64,000 nt of DNA from Streptomyces sp. H27-H1. GTDB taxonomy: Bacteria > Actinomycetota > Actinomycetes > Streptomycetales > Streptomycetaceae. Numbering within the stretch: position 1 is the stretch's first letter; each line of letters opens with the position of its first letter. Positions 34,014-42,473 of the stretch are shown piece by piece. The notes beneath the pieces were generated by a model. That model was not told the DNA's origin, did not search any database, and worked only from the letters and a program-made list of their open reading frames with translations. Location: the NCBI RefSeq assembly GCF_026627445.1, contig NZ_JAPNLJ010000005.1:124001-188000 (forward strand), given 5' to 3'. Position numbers and translations under genes: made by a program.

Positions 34014-35442
34014 CGAGGTAGCCCTCCAGGCCGTGACGGCCGCCTTCGCGCCCGAAGCCCGACTCCTTGTAGCCGCCGAAGGGCGAGGTCGGGTCGAACT
34101 TGTTGAACGTGTTGGCCCACACCACACCCGCGCGGAGCTTGCTCGCGACCGCGAGGATGCGGCTGCCCTTCTCCGTCCAGATGCCGGCGGACAGGCCGTA
34201 CTGGCTGTTGTTGGCCTTGGCGACGGCCTCGTCGGGCGTACGGAAGGTCAGTACGGACAGCACCGGGCCGAAGATCTCGTCGCGGGCGACGGTGTGCGAC
34301 TGGGAGACGTTCGTGAAGAGCGTCGGTGCGAACCAGTAGCCCGCGGAGGGCAGTTCGCAGGGGGCGGACCAGCGCTCGGCTCCCTCCGCCTCGCCGGTGT
34401 CCGCGAGGGCGGCGATCCGGGCGAGCTGCTCGGCGGAGTTGATCGCACCGATGTCGGTGTTCTTGTCGAGCGGGTCGCCGAGGCGCAGCGTGGTCAGCCG
34501 GCGCTTGAGGGAGTCGATCAGCTCGTCGTGGATCGACTCCTGGACCAGGAGGCGCGAGCCCGCGCAGCAGACCTGGCCCTGGTTGAAGAAGATGCCGCTG
34601 ACGATGCCCTCGACGGCCTGGTCGATGGGGGCGTCGTCGAAGACGATGTTGGCGCCCTTGCCGCCCAGCTCCAGGGTGACCTTCTTGGACGTACCGGCGA
34701 CCTGGCGCGCGATGGCCTTGCCGACGGCGGTGGAGCCGGTGAAGGCGACCTTGTTCACGTCCGGGTGCTCGACGAGGGCCGCGCCCGCGTCGCCGTACCC
34801 GGTGAGGATGTTGACGACACCCTTGGGCAGGCCCGCCTGGCGGCAGATGTCGGCGAAGAAGAGCGCGGAGAGCGGGGTCGTCTGGGCCGGCTTGAGGACG
34901 ACCGTGTTGCCGGTGGCGAGCGCCGGGGCGATCTTCCACGCGAGCATCATCAGCGGGAAGTTCCACGGGATGACCTGGCCGGCCACGCCGAGGGGCCGCG
35001 GGTTGGCCCCGTAGCCGGCGTGGTCGAGCTTGTCGGCCCAGCCCGCGTAGTAGAAGAAGTGCGCGGCGACGAGCGGGAGGTCCGCGTCGCGGGTCTCCCG
35101 GATCGGCTTGCCGTTGTCGAGGGTCTCCAGGACGGCCAGCTCGCGGCTGCGCTCCTGGATGATCCGGGCGATGCGGAAGAGGTACTTGGCGCGCTCGGAG
35201 CCGGGCAGCGCGGACCACTTCTCGAAGGCCTTGCGGGCGGCCTTCACGGCGCGGTCCACATCGGCGGCGCCGGCCTGCGCGATCTCGGCGAGGACCTCTT
35301 CGGAGGCCGGGGAGACGGTCTTGAAGACCTTGCCGTCCGCCGCGTCGGTGAACTCGCCGTCGATGAAGAGCCCGTAGGAGGGGGCGATGTCGACGACGGA
35401 GCGGGACTCGGGGGCGGGTGCGTACTCGAATGCAGATGCCAT
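34006..35442 (-). CDS. Aldehyde dehydrogenase (NAD-dependent)
   Basis: A 478-residue, full-length enzyme oxidising aldehydes to acids. The oxyanion Asn lies in IPWNFPL, the NAD-binding region is KPAQTTPLSA and FTGSTAVGKAI, the general base Glu is in LELGGKGANIV, and the catalytic Cys is in NQGQVCCAGSRL. It starts five bases after deoC on the same strand. As DeoC releases acetaldehyde from deoxyribose-5-phosphate, this enzyme most likely removes that acetaldehyde as acetate. Its end overlaps the shorter pseudoenzyme gene. Expression would be governed by the palindrome upstream of deoC. Confidence 0.93.
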   Translation of the reverse strand: MASAFEYAPAPESRSVVDIAPSYGLFIDGEFTDAADGKVFKTVSPASEEVLAEIAQAGAADVDRAVKAARKAFEKWSALPGSERAKYLFRIARIIQERSRELAVLETLDNGKPIRETRDADLPLVAAHFFYYAGWADKLDHAGYGANPRPLGVAGQVIPWNFPLMMLAWKIAPALATGNTVVLKPAQTTPLSALFFADICRQAGLPKGVVNILTGYGDAGAALVEHPDVNKVAFTGSTAVGKAIARQVAGTSKKVTLELGGKGANIVFDDAPIDQAVEGIVSGIFFNQGQVCCAGSRLLVQESIHDELIDSLKRRLTTLRLGDPLDKNTDIGAINSAEQLARIAALADTGEAEGAERWSAPCELPSAGYWFAPTLFTNVSQSHTVARDEIFGPVLSVLTFRTPDEAVAKANNSQYGLSAGIWTEKGSRILAVASKLRAGVVWANTFNKFDPTSPFGGYKESGFGREGGRHGLEGYLDV

Positions 35443-35447
35443 GGCGA

Positions 35448-36416
35448 TCAGTCCACCGTCACGTAGTCGGGACCGGAGTAGCGGCCGGTGCTCAGCTTCT
35501 GGCGCTGCATCAACAGGTCGTTGAGCAGGCTGGACGCTCCGAAGCGGAACCAGTGGTTGGTCAGCCAGTCCTCGCCCGCGGTCTCGTTGACCAGGACCAG
35601 GAACTTGATCGCGTCCTTGGTGGTCCGGATGCCTCCGGCCGGCTTCACGCCGATCTGGATTCCAGTCTGCGCCTTGAAGTCGCGGACGGCTTCGAGCATG
35701 AGGAGCGTGTTCGCGGGGGTCGCGTTGACGCCGACCTTGCCGGTGGACGTCTTGATGAAGTCGGCCCCGGCCATCATGCCGATCCAGGATGCGCGGCGGA
35801 TGTTGTCGTACGTGGACAGCTCGCCGGTCTCGAAGATCACCTTGAGTCGGGCCGCGCTGCCGTCGGGGCGGACGCAGGCCTCCTTGACGGAGCGGATCAG
35901 CTCGTAGGTGTCGAGGTAGTGGCCGGCGAGGAAGGCGCCACGGTCGATGACCATGTCGATCTCGTCGGCGCCGGCGGCCACGGCGTCGGCCGTGTCGGCG
36001 AGCTTGACGGGCAGGGCCGCGCGGCCGGCCGGGAAGGCGGTGGCAACGGAGGCGACTTTGACGTCGGCGCCGTTCAGGGCGGCCTTGGCGGTGGCCACCA
36101 TGTCGGGGTACACGCAGACGGCGGCCGTCATGGGCGTGGTGCGGTCGGTCGGATCGGGGTTGGCTGCCTTGGCGGAGAGCGCCCGGACCTTGCCCGGGGT
36201 ATCCGCGCCTTCCAGCGTCGTCAGGTCGATCATCGAGATGGCGAGGTCGATGGCGTACGCCTTGGCCGTCGTCTTGATCGAGCGGGTGCCGAGGGAGGCC
36301 GCACGGGCCTCCAGGCCGACAGCGTCGACGCCGGGCAGCCCGTGCAGGAAGCGGCGTAGCGCACTGTCGGACGTCGTCACGTCAGCGAATGCGGTGAGGG
36401 TGGTGGGCATGGTCAC
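35448..36416 (-). CDS. deoC: Deoxyribose-phosphate aldolase
   Basis: Cleaves 2-deoxyribose-5-phosphate to acetaldehyde and glyceraldehyde-3-phosphate through a Schiff base. The 322-residue protein is of the longer actinobacterial/eukaryotic-like DeoC class. AVCVYPDMV is the early strand, EIDMVIDRG carries a catalytic Asp region, LKVIFETGEL follows, the Schiff-base Lys is in ADFIKTSTGK, and VKPAGGIRT carries the second active-site Lys. The likely start is GTG 36416 (VTMPTTLTAF), 6 nt after TATGCT; the ATG at 36410 is the alternative. A perfect palindrome sits directly upstream of the -10. First gene of the deoC-aldehyde dehydrogenase operon. Confidence 0.94.
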   Translation of the reverse strand: MTMPTTLTAFADVTTSDSALRRFLHGLPGVDAVGLEARAASLGTRSIKTTAKAYAIDLAISMIDLTTLEGADTPGKVRALSAKAANPDPTDRTTPMTAAVCVYPDMVATAKAALNGADVKVASVATAFPAGRAALPVKLADTADAVAAGADEIDMVIDRGAFLAGHYLDTYELIRSVKEACVRPDGSAARLKVIFETGELSTYDNIRRASWIGMMAGADFIKTSTGKVGVNATPANTLLMLEAVRDFKAQTGIQIGVKPAGGIRTTKDAIKFLVLVNETAGEDWLTNHWFRFGASSLLNDLLMQRQKLSTGRYSGPDYVTVD

Positions 36417-36422
36417 CACATG

Positions 36423-36428
36423 AGCATA
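36423..36428 (-). promoter_or_regulatory. -10 hexamer TATGCT of deoC
   Basis: TANNNT element 6 nt upstream of the GTG at 36416 and adjacent to the nucleoside palindrome. Confidence 0.45.
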
Positions 36429-36429
36429 T

Positions 36430-36441
36430 CTACGCGCGTAG
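36430..36441. promoter_or_regulatory. Nucleoside palindrome CTACGCGCGTAG, copy 2 (deoC)
   Basis: Perfect copy, touching the upstream edge of the deoC -10, a position that would block RNA polymerase. Confidence 0.75.
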
Positions 36442-36653
36442 CGACCTGTCACCCCCTCCCCTCGATTCATTCGGAATCGGACACCCCGTTTGCTGTTACG
36501 CGGCCATGACAGGGAGCAGATCGTTCGCACGCACAAGATCCGTAAATTCTTTCTCAGCAGCCCGCCACACCTGACCCGGTGAACCAGACCGAACAGACTC
36601 AACGCGGCATGCGACTCTCTTCCACTTTCCTCACCCACGCTTCTGGAGTCGTT

Positions 36654-37574
36654 ATGCGTACCGCCCTCCGCACCTCGATCGTCACCGCCGCGCTCGCCGG
36701 CGCTCTGCTCGCACCCGCCGCCGGTTCCGCGTTCGCCGCACCTGTTCCGCACACCGTGGCAGGGACGACGGCAGCGGCCGCGTCTGTCGTGAAGGTGGAC
36801 ATCGGCGACAACCTGATGGCGCACATGAGCAACTCCGCGGCCCAGGGCCCGCGCGTCGCCATCCACATCGTGGTGGACGGCGTGACCCAGCCCAAGACGA
36901 TGACGACCCTCGACCGCTCCCACACGGTCTTCTCGCGCCAGGGCACCACCTTCACCCTCACCAAGGCCCTGACGGCCGAGCCGGTCCTCACCGTGGTCGT
37001 GGTGACGGCCGAGGGCGGCACCACCAAGTCCTACCCGCTGCCGAAGGGCACTGCCACCTCGCCCGCGTCCTGCGTCTCCGAGGTCAAGACGGTGCGGCTC
37101 GGCGAGTACCAGGCCGCAGACCTGACGATGTCCCCCAAGGGCCCGAAGGCCGTGGTGAACAACCTGGAAGGGGCGCCCTTCACGGTGACCCTGGACCGCA
37201 CCCACCCCAAGAGCCCGAAGTCGGACTCCGTGCGCATCGACAACCCGAGCGGCGCCAAGCCCGTGTTCCGGTGGAAGTACCAGGTCGAGGAGTCTTCGTT
37301 CAAGAGCGCCTCCTTCCCCGCGCTCCCCAAGGGCTGCAAGCTCGACTACCAGATCACCGAGGAGCAGGGCTCGAAGCCCGCGCCGAAGCCGAAGCCGAAG
37401 ACGGGCACGCAGACCACCGTCGTCCCCAAGGGCCCGGTGGCCGCGGGTGCCGAGCTGTCGGTCGTCGCCGACACCGACAACACCACCACGGCGGCGGCCG
37501 GCGCCGGTCTGGTCGCGGTCTTCGGTGCGCTCGGCGCGAGCGTGTTCCTGCGCCGCCACCGCGCCCAGGGCTGA
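36654..37574 (+). CDS. Secreted, C-terminally anchored surface protein
   Basis: A 306-residue precursor: signal peptide to about residue 27 (ending SAFA), then two beta-rich segments with a Cys pair (SPASCVSEV and LPKGCKLDY). A Pro/Lys spacer (KPAPKPKPKTGTQ), a hydrophobic helix (AAAGAGLVAVFGALGASVF) and a basic RRHR tail complete it. The end has the layout of a wall-sorting signal, but no LPxTG or LAxTG is visible before the helix, so plain membrane anchoring is equally possible. ATG 36654 has GGAG five bases upstream. A class F sortase is encoded 81 nt downstream, suggesting the pair act together. Function unknown. Confidence 0.8.
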   Translation: MRTALRTSIVTAALAGALLAPAAGSAFAAPVPHTVAGTTAAAASVVKVDIGDNLMAHMSNSAAQGPRVAIHIVVDGVTQPKTMTTLDRSHTVFSRQGTTFTLTKALTAEPVLTVVVVTAEGGTTKSYPLPKGTATSPASCVSEVKTVRLGEYQAADLTMSPKGPKAVVNNLEGAPFTVTLDRTHPKSPKSDSVRIDNPSGAKPVFRWKYQVEESSFKSASFPALPKGCKLDYQITEEQGSKPAPKPKPKTGTQTTVVPKGPVAAGAELSVVADTDNTTTAAAGAGLVAVFGALGASVFLRRHRAQG

Positions 37575-37655
37575 CACCACCCCGTCCAGATCTCGACTCG
37601 CCTCCGGCGGGCCACCCTCGGTGGCCCGCCGCGGCCCGTTTCGCCGGAGCCTCCC

Positions 37656-38267
37656 ATGAACCGCCGCACCGCCGGCCCGCTGATCGCCGCCGCTCTCCTC
37701 GCCACCGTGCTGACCGGATGCGGCGGTGCCACGCCCGCCGCCCCGGCCGCGGCCTCCGCACCGCCCGCCGTCACCCCCACCTCCGCTCCGCCGGCCCCGG
37801 CCCCGGCCGCCCCGAAGCCCGCCTCCGCGCCGGTACGCGTAAGGATCCCGGCAGCCGGGGTCGACGCCTCGCCGCTGCTGTCGCTCGGTCTGGCCGCCGA
37901 CGGCACCGTCGAGGTGCCCTCCGTGGCCGACGGGGACAAGATCGGCTGGTACGACAAGGGCGTGACCCCCGGGGAGACCGGGCCCGCCGTGCTGATCGGC
38001 CACTTCGACACCGCCCGCGGCCCGGCCGTGCTCAAGGACGTCTCCAAGGTCCGCATCGGCGACGAGGTGACCGTCTCCCGCAAGGACGGCAGCACCGCCG
38101 TCTTCCGCGTCCGCGAGCTGGAGCAGGTCGACAAGCAGCGGTTCCCCACCGACAAGGTCTACGGGGACACCGCCCGACCCGAGCTCCGCGTGATCACCTG
38201 CGGCGGTGAGATCACCGACGGTCACCGCCCGGACAACATCATTCTGTATGCCGATCTCGTGGGGTGA
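37656..38267 (+). CDS. Class F sortase with a lipoprotein signal
   Basis: A 203-residue transpeptidase-fold protein. The class F catalytic triad is complete: His116 in AVLIGHFDTA, Cys182 in LRVITCGGE and Arg191 in GHRPDNIILY. The N-terminus carries a lipobox (VLTGCGG, Cys22) followed by an Ala/Pro-rich linker of about 35 residues, so the enzyme is predicted to be lipid-anchored rather than membrane-spanning. Class F sortases in actinobacteria attach surface proteins, but their substrates are little known. The neighbouring surface protein at 36654 is the obvious candidate, or the LADTG protein at 9709. Confidence 0.92.
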   Translation: MNRRTAGPLIAAALLATVLTGCGGATPAAPAAASAPPAVTPTSAPPAPAPAAPKPASAPVRVRIPAAGVDASPLLSLGLAADGTVEVPSVADGDKIGWYDKGVTPGETGPAVLIGHFDTARGPAVLKDVSKVRIGDEVTVSRKDGSTAVFRVRELEQVDKQRFPTDKVYGDTARPELRVITCGGEITDGHRPDNIILYADLVG

Positions 38268-38279
38268 GACGGCTTGAGG

Positions 38280-38285
38280 CAGAAT
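38280..38285 (+). promoter_or_regulatory. -10-like CAGAAT of the PH-domain protein gene
   Basis: Seven nt before the ATG at 38293. Confidence 0.35.
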
Positions 38286-38292
38286 CGGCCGC

Positions 38293-38910
38293 ATGAGCAG
38301 CGAGCAGCCCACTGACGAGCCGGCGTACGACGACCGGGTCTACCGCTCCCCGATGGCCACGGTCACCGGGGTGGTGCTGCTGGCGCTGCTCGGGTGGCTC
38401 TGCGGGGACGCGGTGGTGCGGGGCTCCGGGAACGTCCCGTGGATCGCCCTCGCCGTCGCCCTGTGCCTGGCCCCGGTCATCGTGGCGTTCACGGTCCGCC
38501 CCGCGGTCTTCGCCAACGACGACCGGCTGCGGGTGCGCAACCCCTTCCGGATCATCGAACTGCCCTGGGCCGCGGTGGACACCGTGCGGGCCCGGTTCTC
38601 CGCCGAGGTGCTGGCCGAGGGGGCGACGTACCAGCTGTGGTCCGTGCCGGTCTCCCTGCGCGAGCGCAAGAAGGCCAACCGCCGCCAGGCCGGCCGGATC
38701 GGCTCGGGCGGGAGCCAGGGCAGGACTCCGGAGGAGGAGGTACGGCGGGCGGCGGCGGACACGACCGTGAACGAACTGCGGGAACTGCAGGAGCGCTGCG
38801 CCTCGCGGCCCGGCGCCCAGGGCCCCGTGAAGGTCTCCTGGTCGTACGAAATCATCGCGCCCGCGGTGATCGGCGCCCTGATCCTGATTGTGCTGCTCGC
38901 CACCGGCTGA
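38293..38910 (+). CDS. Membrane protein with bacterial PH-like domain
   Basis: A 205-residue protein with two N-terminal membrane helices (about residues 22-40 and 48-68). A PH-like domain follows with the typical LRVRNPFRIIELPWAAVDTVRARF pattern split over strands, then a charged linker and a third helix at the C-terminus (IIAPAVIGALILIVLLATG). Proteins of this kind are widespread in actinobacteria and unnamed. CAGAAT lies 7 nt before the ATG and no ribosome binding site is present. Transcribed in the same direction as the sortase and the VanZ-like gene. Confidence 0.82.
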   Translation: MSSEQPTDEPAYDDRVYRSPMATVTGVVLLALLGWLCGDAVVRGSGNVPWIALAVALCLAPVIVAFTVRPAVFANDDRLRVRNPFRIIELPWAAVDTVRARFSAEVLAEGATYQLWSVPVSLRERKKANRRQAGRIGSGGSQGRTPEEEVRRAAADTTVNELRELQERCASRPGAQGPVKVSWSYEIIAPAVIGALILIVLLATG

Positions 38911-38960
38911 CCGGCGGTTTCCCCGGAACCACGGGCACCGGAACCCGCGTCTCCACTGGC

Positions 38961-39545
38961 GTGCACCGTCTCAAGGGCAACCGTCTCAAGGGCAGCCGCG
39001 CCAAGGGCAGCGGCAGGGCCGCCGTACACCCCCGGATCCGGCTTCTCGCCGGGGTCCTGCTGGCCTCCCATCTCCTCCTCGTCTGCTGGCTGATGCTGCG
39101 CCCACTGGACGTGCCGTGGGCGGCGGCGGCCAATCTGACCCCGCTGGAGGGGATCAGGGCGGACCTCTCCTACGGTCCTCTGGAGGCCGCTCGCCGGATC
39201 GGCGGCGGGCTGGCGCTGCTGGCCCCGCTCGGGGTGCTGCTGCCGCTGATCAGTGGCCGTGTGGAGCTTTCGCCGCTGGCCACCTGGTCCTCGCCGGCCC
39301 GGACCGCCGCGGCGGGCGTGCTGGTCTCGGTCGGCATCGAGATGCTCCAGACGGCGGTCCCGGGGCAGGTGGTCGATGTGGATTCGGTGCTGCTGAACAC
39401 CCTCGGCGTGATGCTCGCGCACCTGGCCGTGGTCCCGGCCCTGCGGGCCCGGCGGCGGCGTTCTCAGGGGGCGACCCCGAGAATTACCAGGGTCGCGCTC
39501 GGCCCCTGGACCGACGTTCTGTCCTCTGTTCAGCGGGAGTATTGA
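38961..39545 (+). CDS. VanZ-family membrane protein
   Basis: A 194-residue membrane protein with the VanZ-like fold. The first helix is IRLLAGVLLASHLLLVCWL, then NLTPLEGIRADL, which matches the NLxPF region of VanZ. Further helices include GVLVSVGIEMLQ (the conserved E-x-x-Q segment) and VLLNTLGVMLAHLAVV, with VDVDSVLLNTLG corresponding to the DiLlNtlG motif. VanZ relatives confer low-level teicoplanin resistance in enterococci; in Streptomyces the role is not known. The start is uncertain: GTG 38961 is the best placed; the N-terminal ~20 residues are basic and repetitive. Confidence 0.82.
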   Translation: MHRLKGNRLKGSRAKGSGRAAVHPRIRLLAGVLLASHLLLVCWLMLRPLDVPWAAAANLTPLEGIRADLSYGPLEAARRIGGGLALLAPLGVLLPLISGRVELSPLATWSSPARTAAAGVLVSVGIEMLQTAVPGQVVDVDSVLLNTLGVMLAHLAVVPALRARRRRSQGATPRITRVALGPWTDVLSSVQREY

Positions 39546-39614
39546 GGCATCGCGGGAAAGCGTCCCGCGAAGCCGCACATCGACACAACCGACAGAACCG
39601 ACAGAGGAGAGACC

Positions 39615-39827
39615 ATGAGCGCCCTTGCCCGCCCCCGTGACGGACGATGGATCGGCGGAGTCTGTGCCGGTCTGGCGCGCCGGTTCGGAATATCCGCGAA
39701 CACGATGCGGATCATCTTCGTCGTTTCGTGCCTGCTGCCCGGCCCGCAGTTCCTCCTTTACCTGGCGCTGTGGGTGCTCCTGCCGAACGAGAAGTCGAGC
39801 ACCTCCTCCGCCGCCACCGGCTGGTAG
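39615..39827 (+). CDS. PspC-domain membrane protein
   Basis: A 70-residue protein consisting of one PspC domain: RWIGGVCAGLARRFGI, MRIIFVVSCLLPGPQFLLY and LWVLLPNE are the family landmarks, spanning an amphipathic then a membrane helix. PspC proteins are tied to envelope stress responses. The ATG has AGAGGAGAG just upstream. It lies 69 nt after the VanZ-like gene and may share its transcript. Firm family call, role in this organism unknown. Confidence 0.92.
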   Translation: MSALARPRDGRWIGGVCAGLARRFGISANTMRIIFVVSCLLPGPQFLLYLALWVLLPNEKSSTSSAATGW

Positions 39828-39844
39828 CCGGCCGGACCGGGAAT

Positions 39845-40639
39845 TCAGCCGGCGGCGCCGACCTTCTGGAGCTGCTTGTCGGCCACCTCGTGCGGGACCT
39901 GGGGGGTCTGACGGCCGCCCGCGACGTTGAGGGCCATGAGACGCACGACAGTGTCCCCTTGGCGTACGACGACCAGGTGCACCTGGGCGGTGACGCCCTC
40001 GGCGGACGCGGTCGTGGTCCAGCTGACGCTCTCGTCGCCGCCCGTCTTGTACTCCGCGGCCTTCACCTCGCTGTACGCACCGCTCTGCTTCTCGACGGTG
40101 GCGTTGAAGCCCGTGGCACAGGCGGCCACGGCGTTCTTCAGCCGGGCGATCAGCGCCTTGGCGTCGGACTCGGCGTAGGAGCTGACGGAGGCGGAGACGG
40201 CCAGGCCCATCCGCTTCTGGGAGCCGATGCCGCGGTTGACCGTCTCGCGCGCCGCCGGGTCGGGCTTGTCCCCCATGATGTCGGCGAGCGGCTGGCAGGC
40301 CTTGCGGTCCGCCTGGGGCTGGCCGTCGGGGGCGTTCGGGTTCTTGCCGCCCGCGGAGATCTGGTAGCCGGGCAGGTCGCCCTGTTCCAGGGCGGAGCGC
40401 TCGAGCCGGCTGGAGGCGCCCGTACCGCCCGTACCACCGGCGTCGCCGGTGCCTGCGGAGCCGGGGGCTGCCGTCGACCCCGAGGAGCCGGCCGACGCGG
40501 ACTGGCCGGGTGCGCTCGCGGAGCCCTTCGGGTCCGGGTCCTTGCCGGACGAGGGCGTGTTCGTACCGCCGCATCCCGCCATCGCGGCCAGCAGGGCGGG
40601 GAGCAGTACGGCCGTGGCCGTTCGTGCCTTCATGCGCAT
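39845..40639 (-). CDS. Lipoprotein of unknown function
   Basis: A 264-residue precursor with signal MRMKARTATAVLLPALLAA and lipobox MAGC. A Ser/Gly/Ala-rich linker of about 55 residues is followed by a globular domain with two Cys (ADRKACQPLAD and VAACATGF). The style is that of the LpqN/sensor-like lipoproteins of actinobacteria, but I cannot name the family. ATG 40639 has GAGG eight bases upstream. Three 11-bp-spaced CGTACG repeats lie about 110-135 bp upstream of the start, possibly a response-regulator site. Confidence 0.82.
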   Translation of the reverse strand: MRMKARTATAVLLPALLAAMAGCGGTNTPSSGKDPDPKGSASAPGQSASAGSSGSTAAPGSAGTGDAGGTGGTGASSRLERSALEQGDLPGYQISAGGKNPNAPDGQPQADRKACQPLADIMGDKPDPAARETVNRGIGSQKRMGLAVSASVSSYAESDAKALIARLKNAVAACATGFNATVEKQSGAYSEVKAAEYKTGGDESVSWTTTASAEGVTAQVHLVVVRQGDTVVRLMALNVAGGRQTPQVPHEVADKQLQKVGAAG

Positions 40640-40746
40640 GATCGAAACCTCATACCCAGGGTGTCGGCGGGCAGTTGGCGGTGATCCTGGCACACGCGGC
40701 GACGCGGCACACACCTGGTCGAAGAGGCGTGCGCCGCGTGGTCGTG

Positions 40747-40774
40747 CGTACGAATCACGTACGGGTCGCGTACG
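40747..40774. promoter_or_regulatory. Three CGTACG direct repeats at 11-bp spacing
   Basis: CGTACG begins at 40747, 40758 and 40769. The period of exactly 11 bp points to an OmpR/PhoP-type response-regulator site in the promoter region of the lipoprotein gene at 39845-40639. Because the hexamer is itself a palindrome, the direct-repeat reading is not unique. Confidence 0.4.
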
Positions 40775-40798
40775 GATCCGTCGGGGAGCCGGAGGGGA

Positions 40799-41071
40799 TC
40801 AGGCGCCGAGGCCGCTGGTCGGCAGGCCGCCGAGCAGTCCGGTCACCGAGCCGAGCGCGGCGGCCGGGTCGGTCGCCTCGGGGGCCTGCTGGCCGTCTTC
40901 GGGGCTGACGTGCTGCTGGCTGGTGGCGCCCTGGACGGCGCCCGTGACGGTGCCCAGCGCGTCAGTGAGACCGACGGCGGGGACGGCGGCCGAGGCGGTG
41001 CCGGCGGCGACGGCGGCGAAGGCGGCACCGAGAGCGGCGACACCGAGGGTCTTGGCAGCTGACTGCTTCAT
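40799..41071 (-). CDS. Small secreted protein of unknown function
   Basis: A 90-residue precursor with signal peptide MKQSAAKTLGVAALGAAF and cleavage near ASA at about residue 28. The mature region is of about 60 residues, rich in Gly/Ala/Val with repeated LGxVTG and VTGAVQG motifs and no Cys. ATG 41071 has AAGGA nine bases upstream. Related in style to other ATP-less, chaplin-like or rodlin-like small surface proteins of Streptomyces, but no family motif is seen. Confidence 0.77.
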   Translation of the reverse strand: MKQSAAKTLGVAALGAAFAAVAAGTASAAVPAVGLTDALGTVTGAVQGATSQQHVSPEDGQQAPEATDPAAALGSVTGLLGGLPTSGLGA

Positions 41072-41156
41072 GAAGAATCGTCCTTGCGACGGGGAATTGA
41101 GCGGCTCTGCAAGCTAGTCACTTCAAACCCTCTCCCGCAAACATCATTAAATACGA

Positions 41157-41192
41157 GAAAGCGCCCGGGAATTGCTCCTCCCGGGCGCTTTC
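41157..41192 (-). terminator. Terminator of the adenosine deaminase gene
   Basis: A perfect 14-bp stem (GAAAGCGCCCGGGA and complement) with an 8-nt loop, 19 nt after the minus-strand stop codon and followed on that strand by a T-rich stretch. Confidence 0.75.
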
Positions 41193-41210
41193 AGTCCGTC
41201 AAGCCTTGCC

Positions 41211-42359
41211 CTAGGCTGAAACAGAACCGCTGGTGGAAGCGGTCTGACGGAACAGCCATTCCGACTTCAGCTCCGCATAACCAGGCTTGATCACGTCGTT
41301 GATCATGGCCAGCCGTTCATCGAAAGGAATGAACGCAGACTTCATCGCATTGACAGTGAACCACTGCATGTCGTCGAGGGAGTAGCCGAAGGTGTCGACC
41401 AGGTGCTCGAATTCGCGGCTCATGCTGGTCCCGCTCATCAACCGGTTGTCGGTATTGACGGTCAGCCTGAAGTGCAGTTTCCGCAGCAGGCCGATCGGGT
41501 GCTCGGCGTAGGAGAGCGCCGCACCCGTCTGCAGGTTCGACGTCGGGCACATCTCCAGCGGGATCCGCTTGTCCCGGACGTAGGACGCCAGGCGGCCCAG
41601 CGTCACGGAACCGTCGGCGGCGACCTCGATGTCATCGATGATCTTCACGCCGTGGCCGAGCCGGTCCGCGCCGCACCACTGCAGGGCCTGCCAGATGGAC
41701 GGCAGGCCGAAGGCCTCGCCCGCGTGGATGGTGAAGTGGTTGTTCTCGCGCTTGAGGTACTCGAAGGCATCGAGGTGGCGGGTGGGAGGGAACCCGGCCT
41801 CGGCGCCGGCGATGTCGAAGCCGACGACGCCCTTGTCGCGATAGCGGTTGGCCAGTTCGGCGATCTCCAGCGCGCGGGCCGCGTGCCGCATCGCGGTCAG
41901 CAGTGCGCCGACGCGGATCCGGCGGCCGTTGGCCTTCGCACGGCGCTCACCCTCGCGGAAGCCCTCGTTGACCGTCTCGACGACCTCTTCGAGGCTCAGG
42001 CCGGCTTCCAGGTGCTGCTCGGGCGCGTAGCGGATCTCGGCGTAGACGACGCCGTCCTCGGCGAGGTCCTCGGCACACTCGGCGGCCACCCGGAAGAGGG
42101 CCGCCTTCGTCTGCATGACCGCGCAGGTGTGGGCGAACGTCTCCAGGTAGCGCGGAAGGGAACCGGAGTCGGCCGCTTCCCGGAACCAGATGCCGAGCTT
42201 GTCGGCATCGGTCTCGGGAAGGTTCTCGTAGCCGACCTCGCGGGCCAGCTCGATGATGGTCCCGGGGCGCAGTCCACCGTCGAGGTGGTCGTGCAGGAGC
42301 ACCTTCGGGGAGCGGCGGATCTGATCCGGGGTGGGCAGGTTGGGGGTCTCGCTCGTCAT
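41211..42359 (-). CDS. add: Adenosine deaminase
   Basis: Deaminates adenosine and deoxyadenosine to inosine and deoxyinosine, feeding purine nucleoside phosphorylase. The 382-residue protein has all the metal and catalytic landmarks: [10 protein letters not shown] (zinc His pair), HAGEAFG (catalytic Glu), [19 protein letters not shown], and [10 protein letters not shown] (zinc Asp). The ATG at 42359 has TAGAGT 6 nt upstream, and a perfect CTACGCGCGTAG covers the -35/-10 spacer, so repression by the nucleoside regulator is predicted. Single-gene transcript with its own terminator. Confidence 0.96.
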   Translation of the reverse strand: MTSETPNLPTPDQIRRSPKVLLHDHLDGGLRPGTIIELAREVGYENLPETDADKLGIWFREAADSGSLPRYLETFAHTCAVMQTKAALFRVAAECAEDLAEDGVVYAEIRYAPEQHLEAGLSLEEVVETVNEGFREGERRAKANGRRIRVGALLTAMRHAARALEIAELANRYRDKGVVGFDIAGAEAGFPPTRHLDAFEYLKRENNHFTIHAGEAFGLPSIWQALQWCGADRLGHGVKIIDDIEVAADGSVTLGRLASYVRDKRIPLEMCPTSNLQTGAALSYAEHPIGLLRKLHFRLTVNTDNRLMSGTSMSREFEHLVDTFGYSLDDMQWFTVNAMKSAFIPFDERLAMINDVIKPGYAELKSEWLFRQTASTSGSVSA

Positions 42360-42365
42360 CTGGGC

Positions 42366-42371
42366 ACTCTA
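42366..42371 (-). promoter_or_regulatory. -10 hexamer TAGAGT of the adenosine deaminase gene
   Basis: TANNNT element 6 nt upstream of the ATG at 42359. Confidence 0.45.
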
Positions 42372-42375
42372 GCTC

Positions 42376-42387
42376 CTACGCGCGTAG
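42376..42387. promoter_or_regulatory. Nucleoside palindrome CTACGCGCGTAG, copy 3 (add)
   Basis: Perfect copy four bases upstream of the -10 hexamer. Confidence 0.75.
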
Positions 42388-42473
42388 AGCGGTGAGACGG
42401 TGCCCACCCCCGATATGTAACAGTGACCGCGCGGACGGGTGGCGTACACCTCGGCGTCTGAGACTGTTCCGTC

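Noticed and set aside
37372..37410. Repeated AAGCCG units resembling a direct-repeat array
   Set aside because: They encode the Lys-Pro spacer of the surface protein; no spacer-repeat structure, so not CRISPR.
35448..38312. A 950-codon minus-strand frame that would fuse deoC to an upstream region
   Set aside because: Only the deoC part is protein-like; the rest is antisense to the surface protein and sortase genes, and deoC has its own -10 and palindrome.
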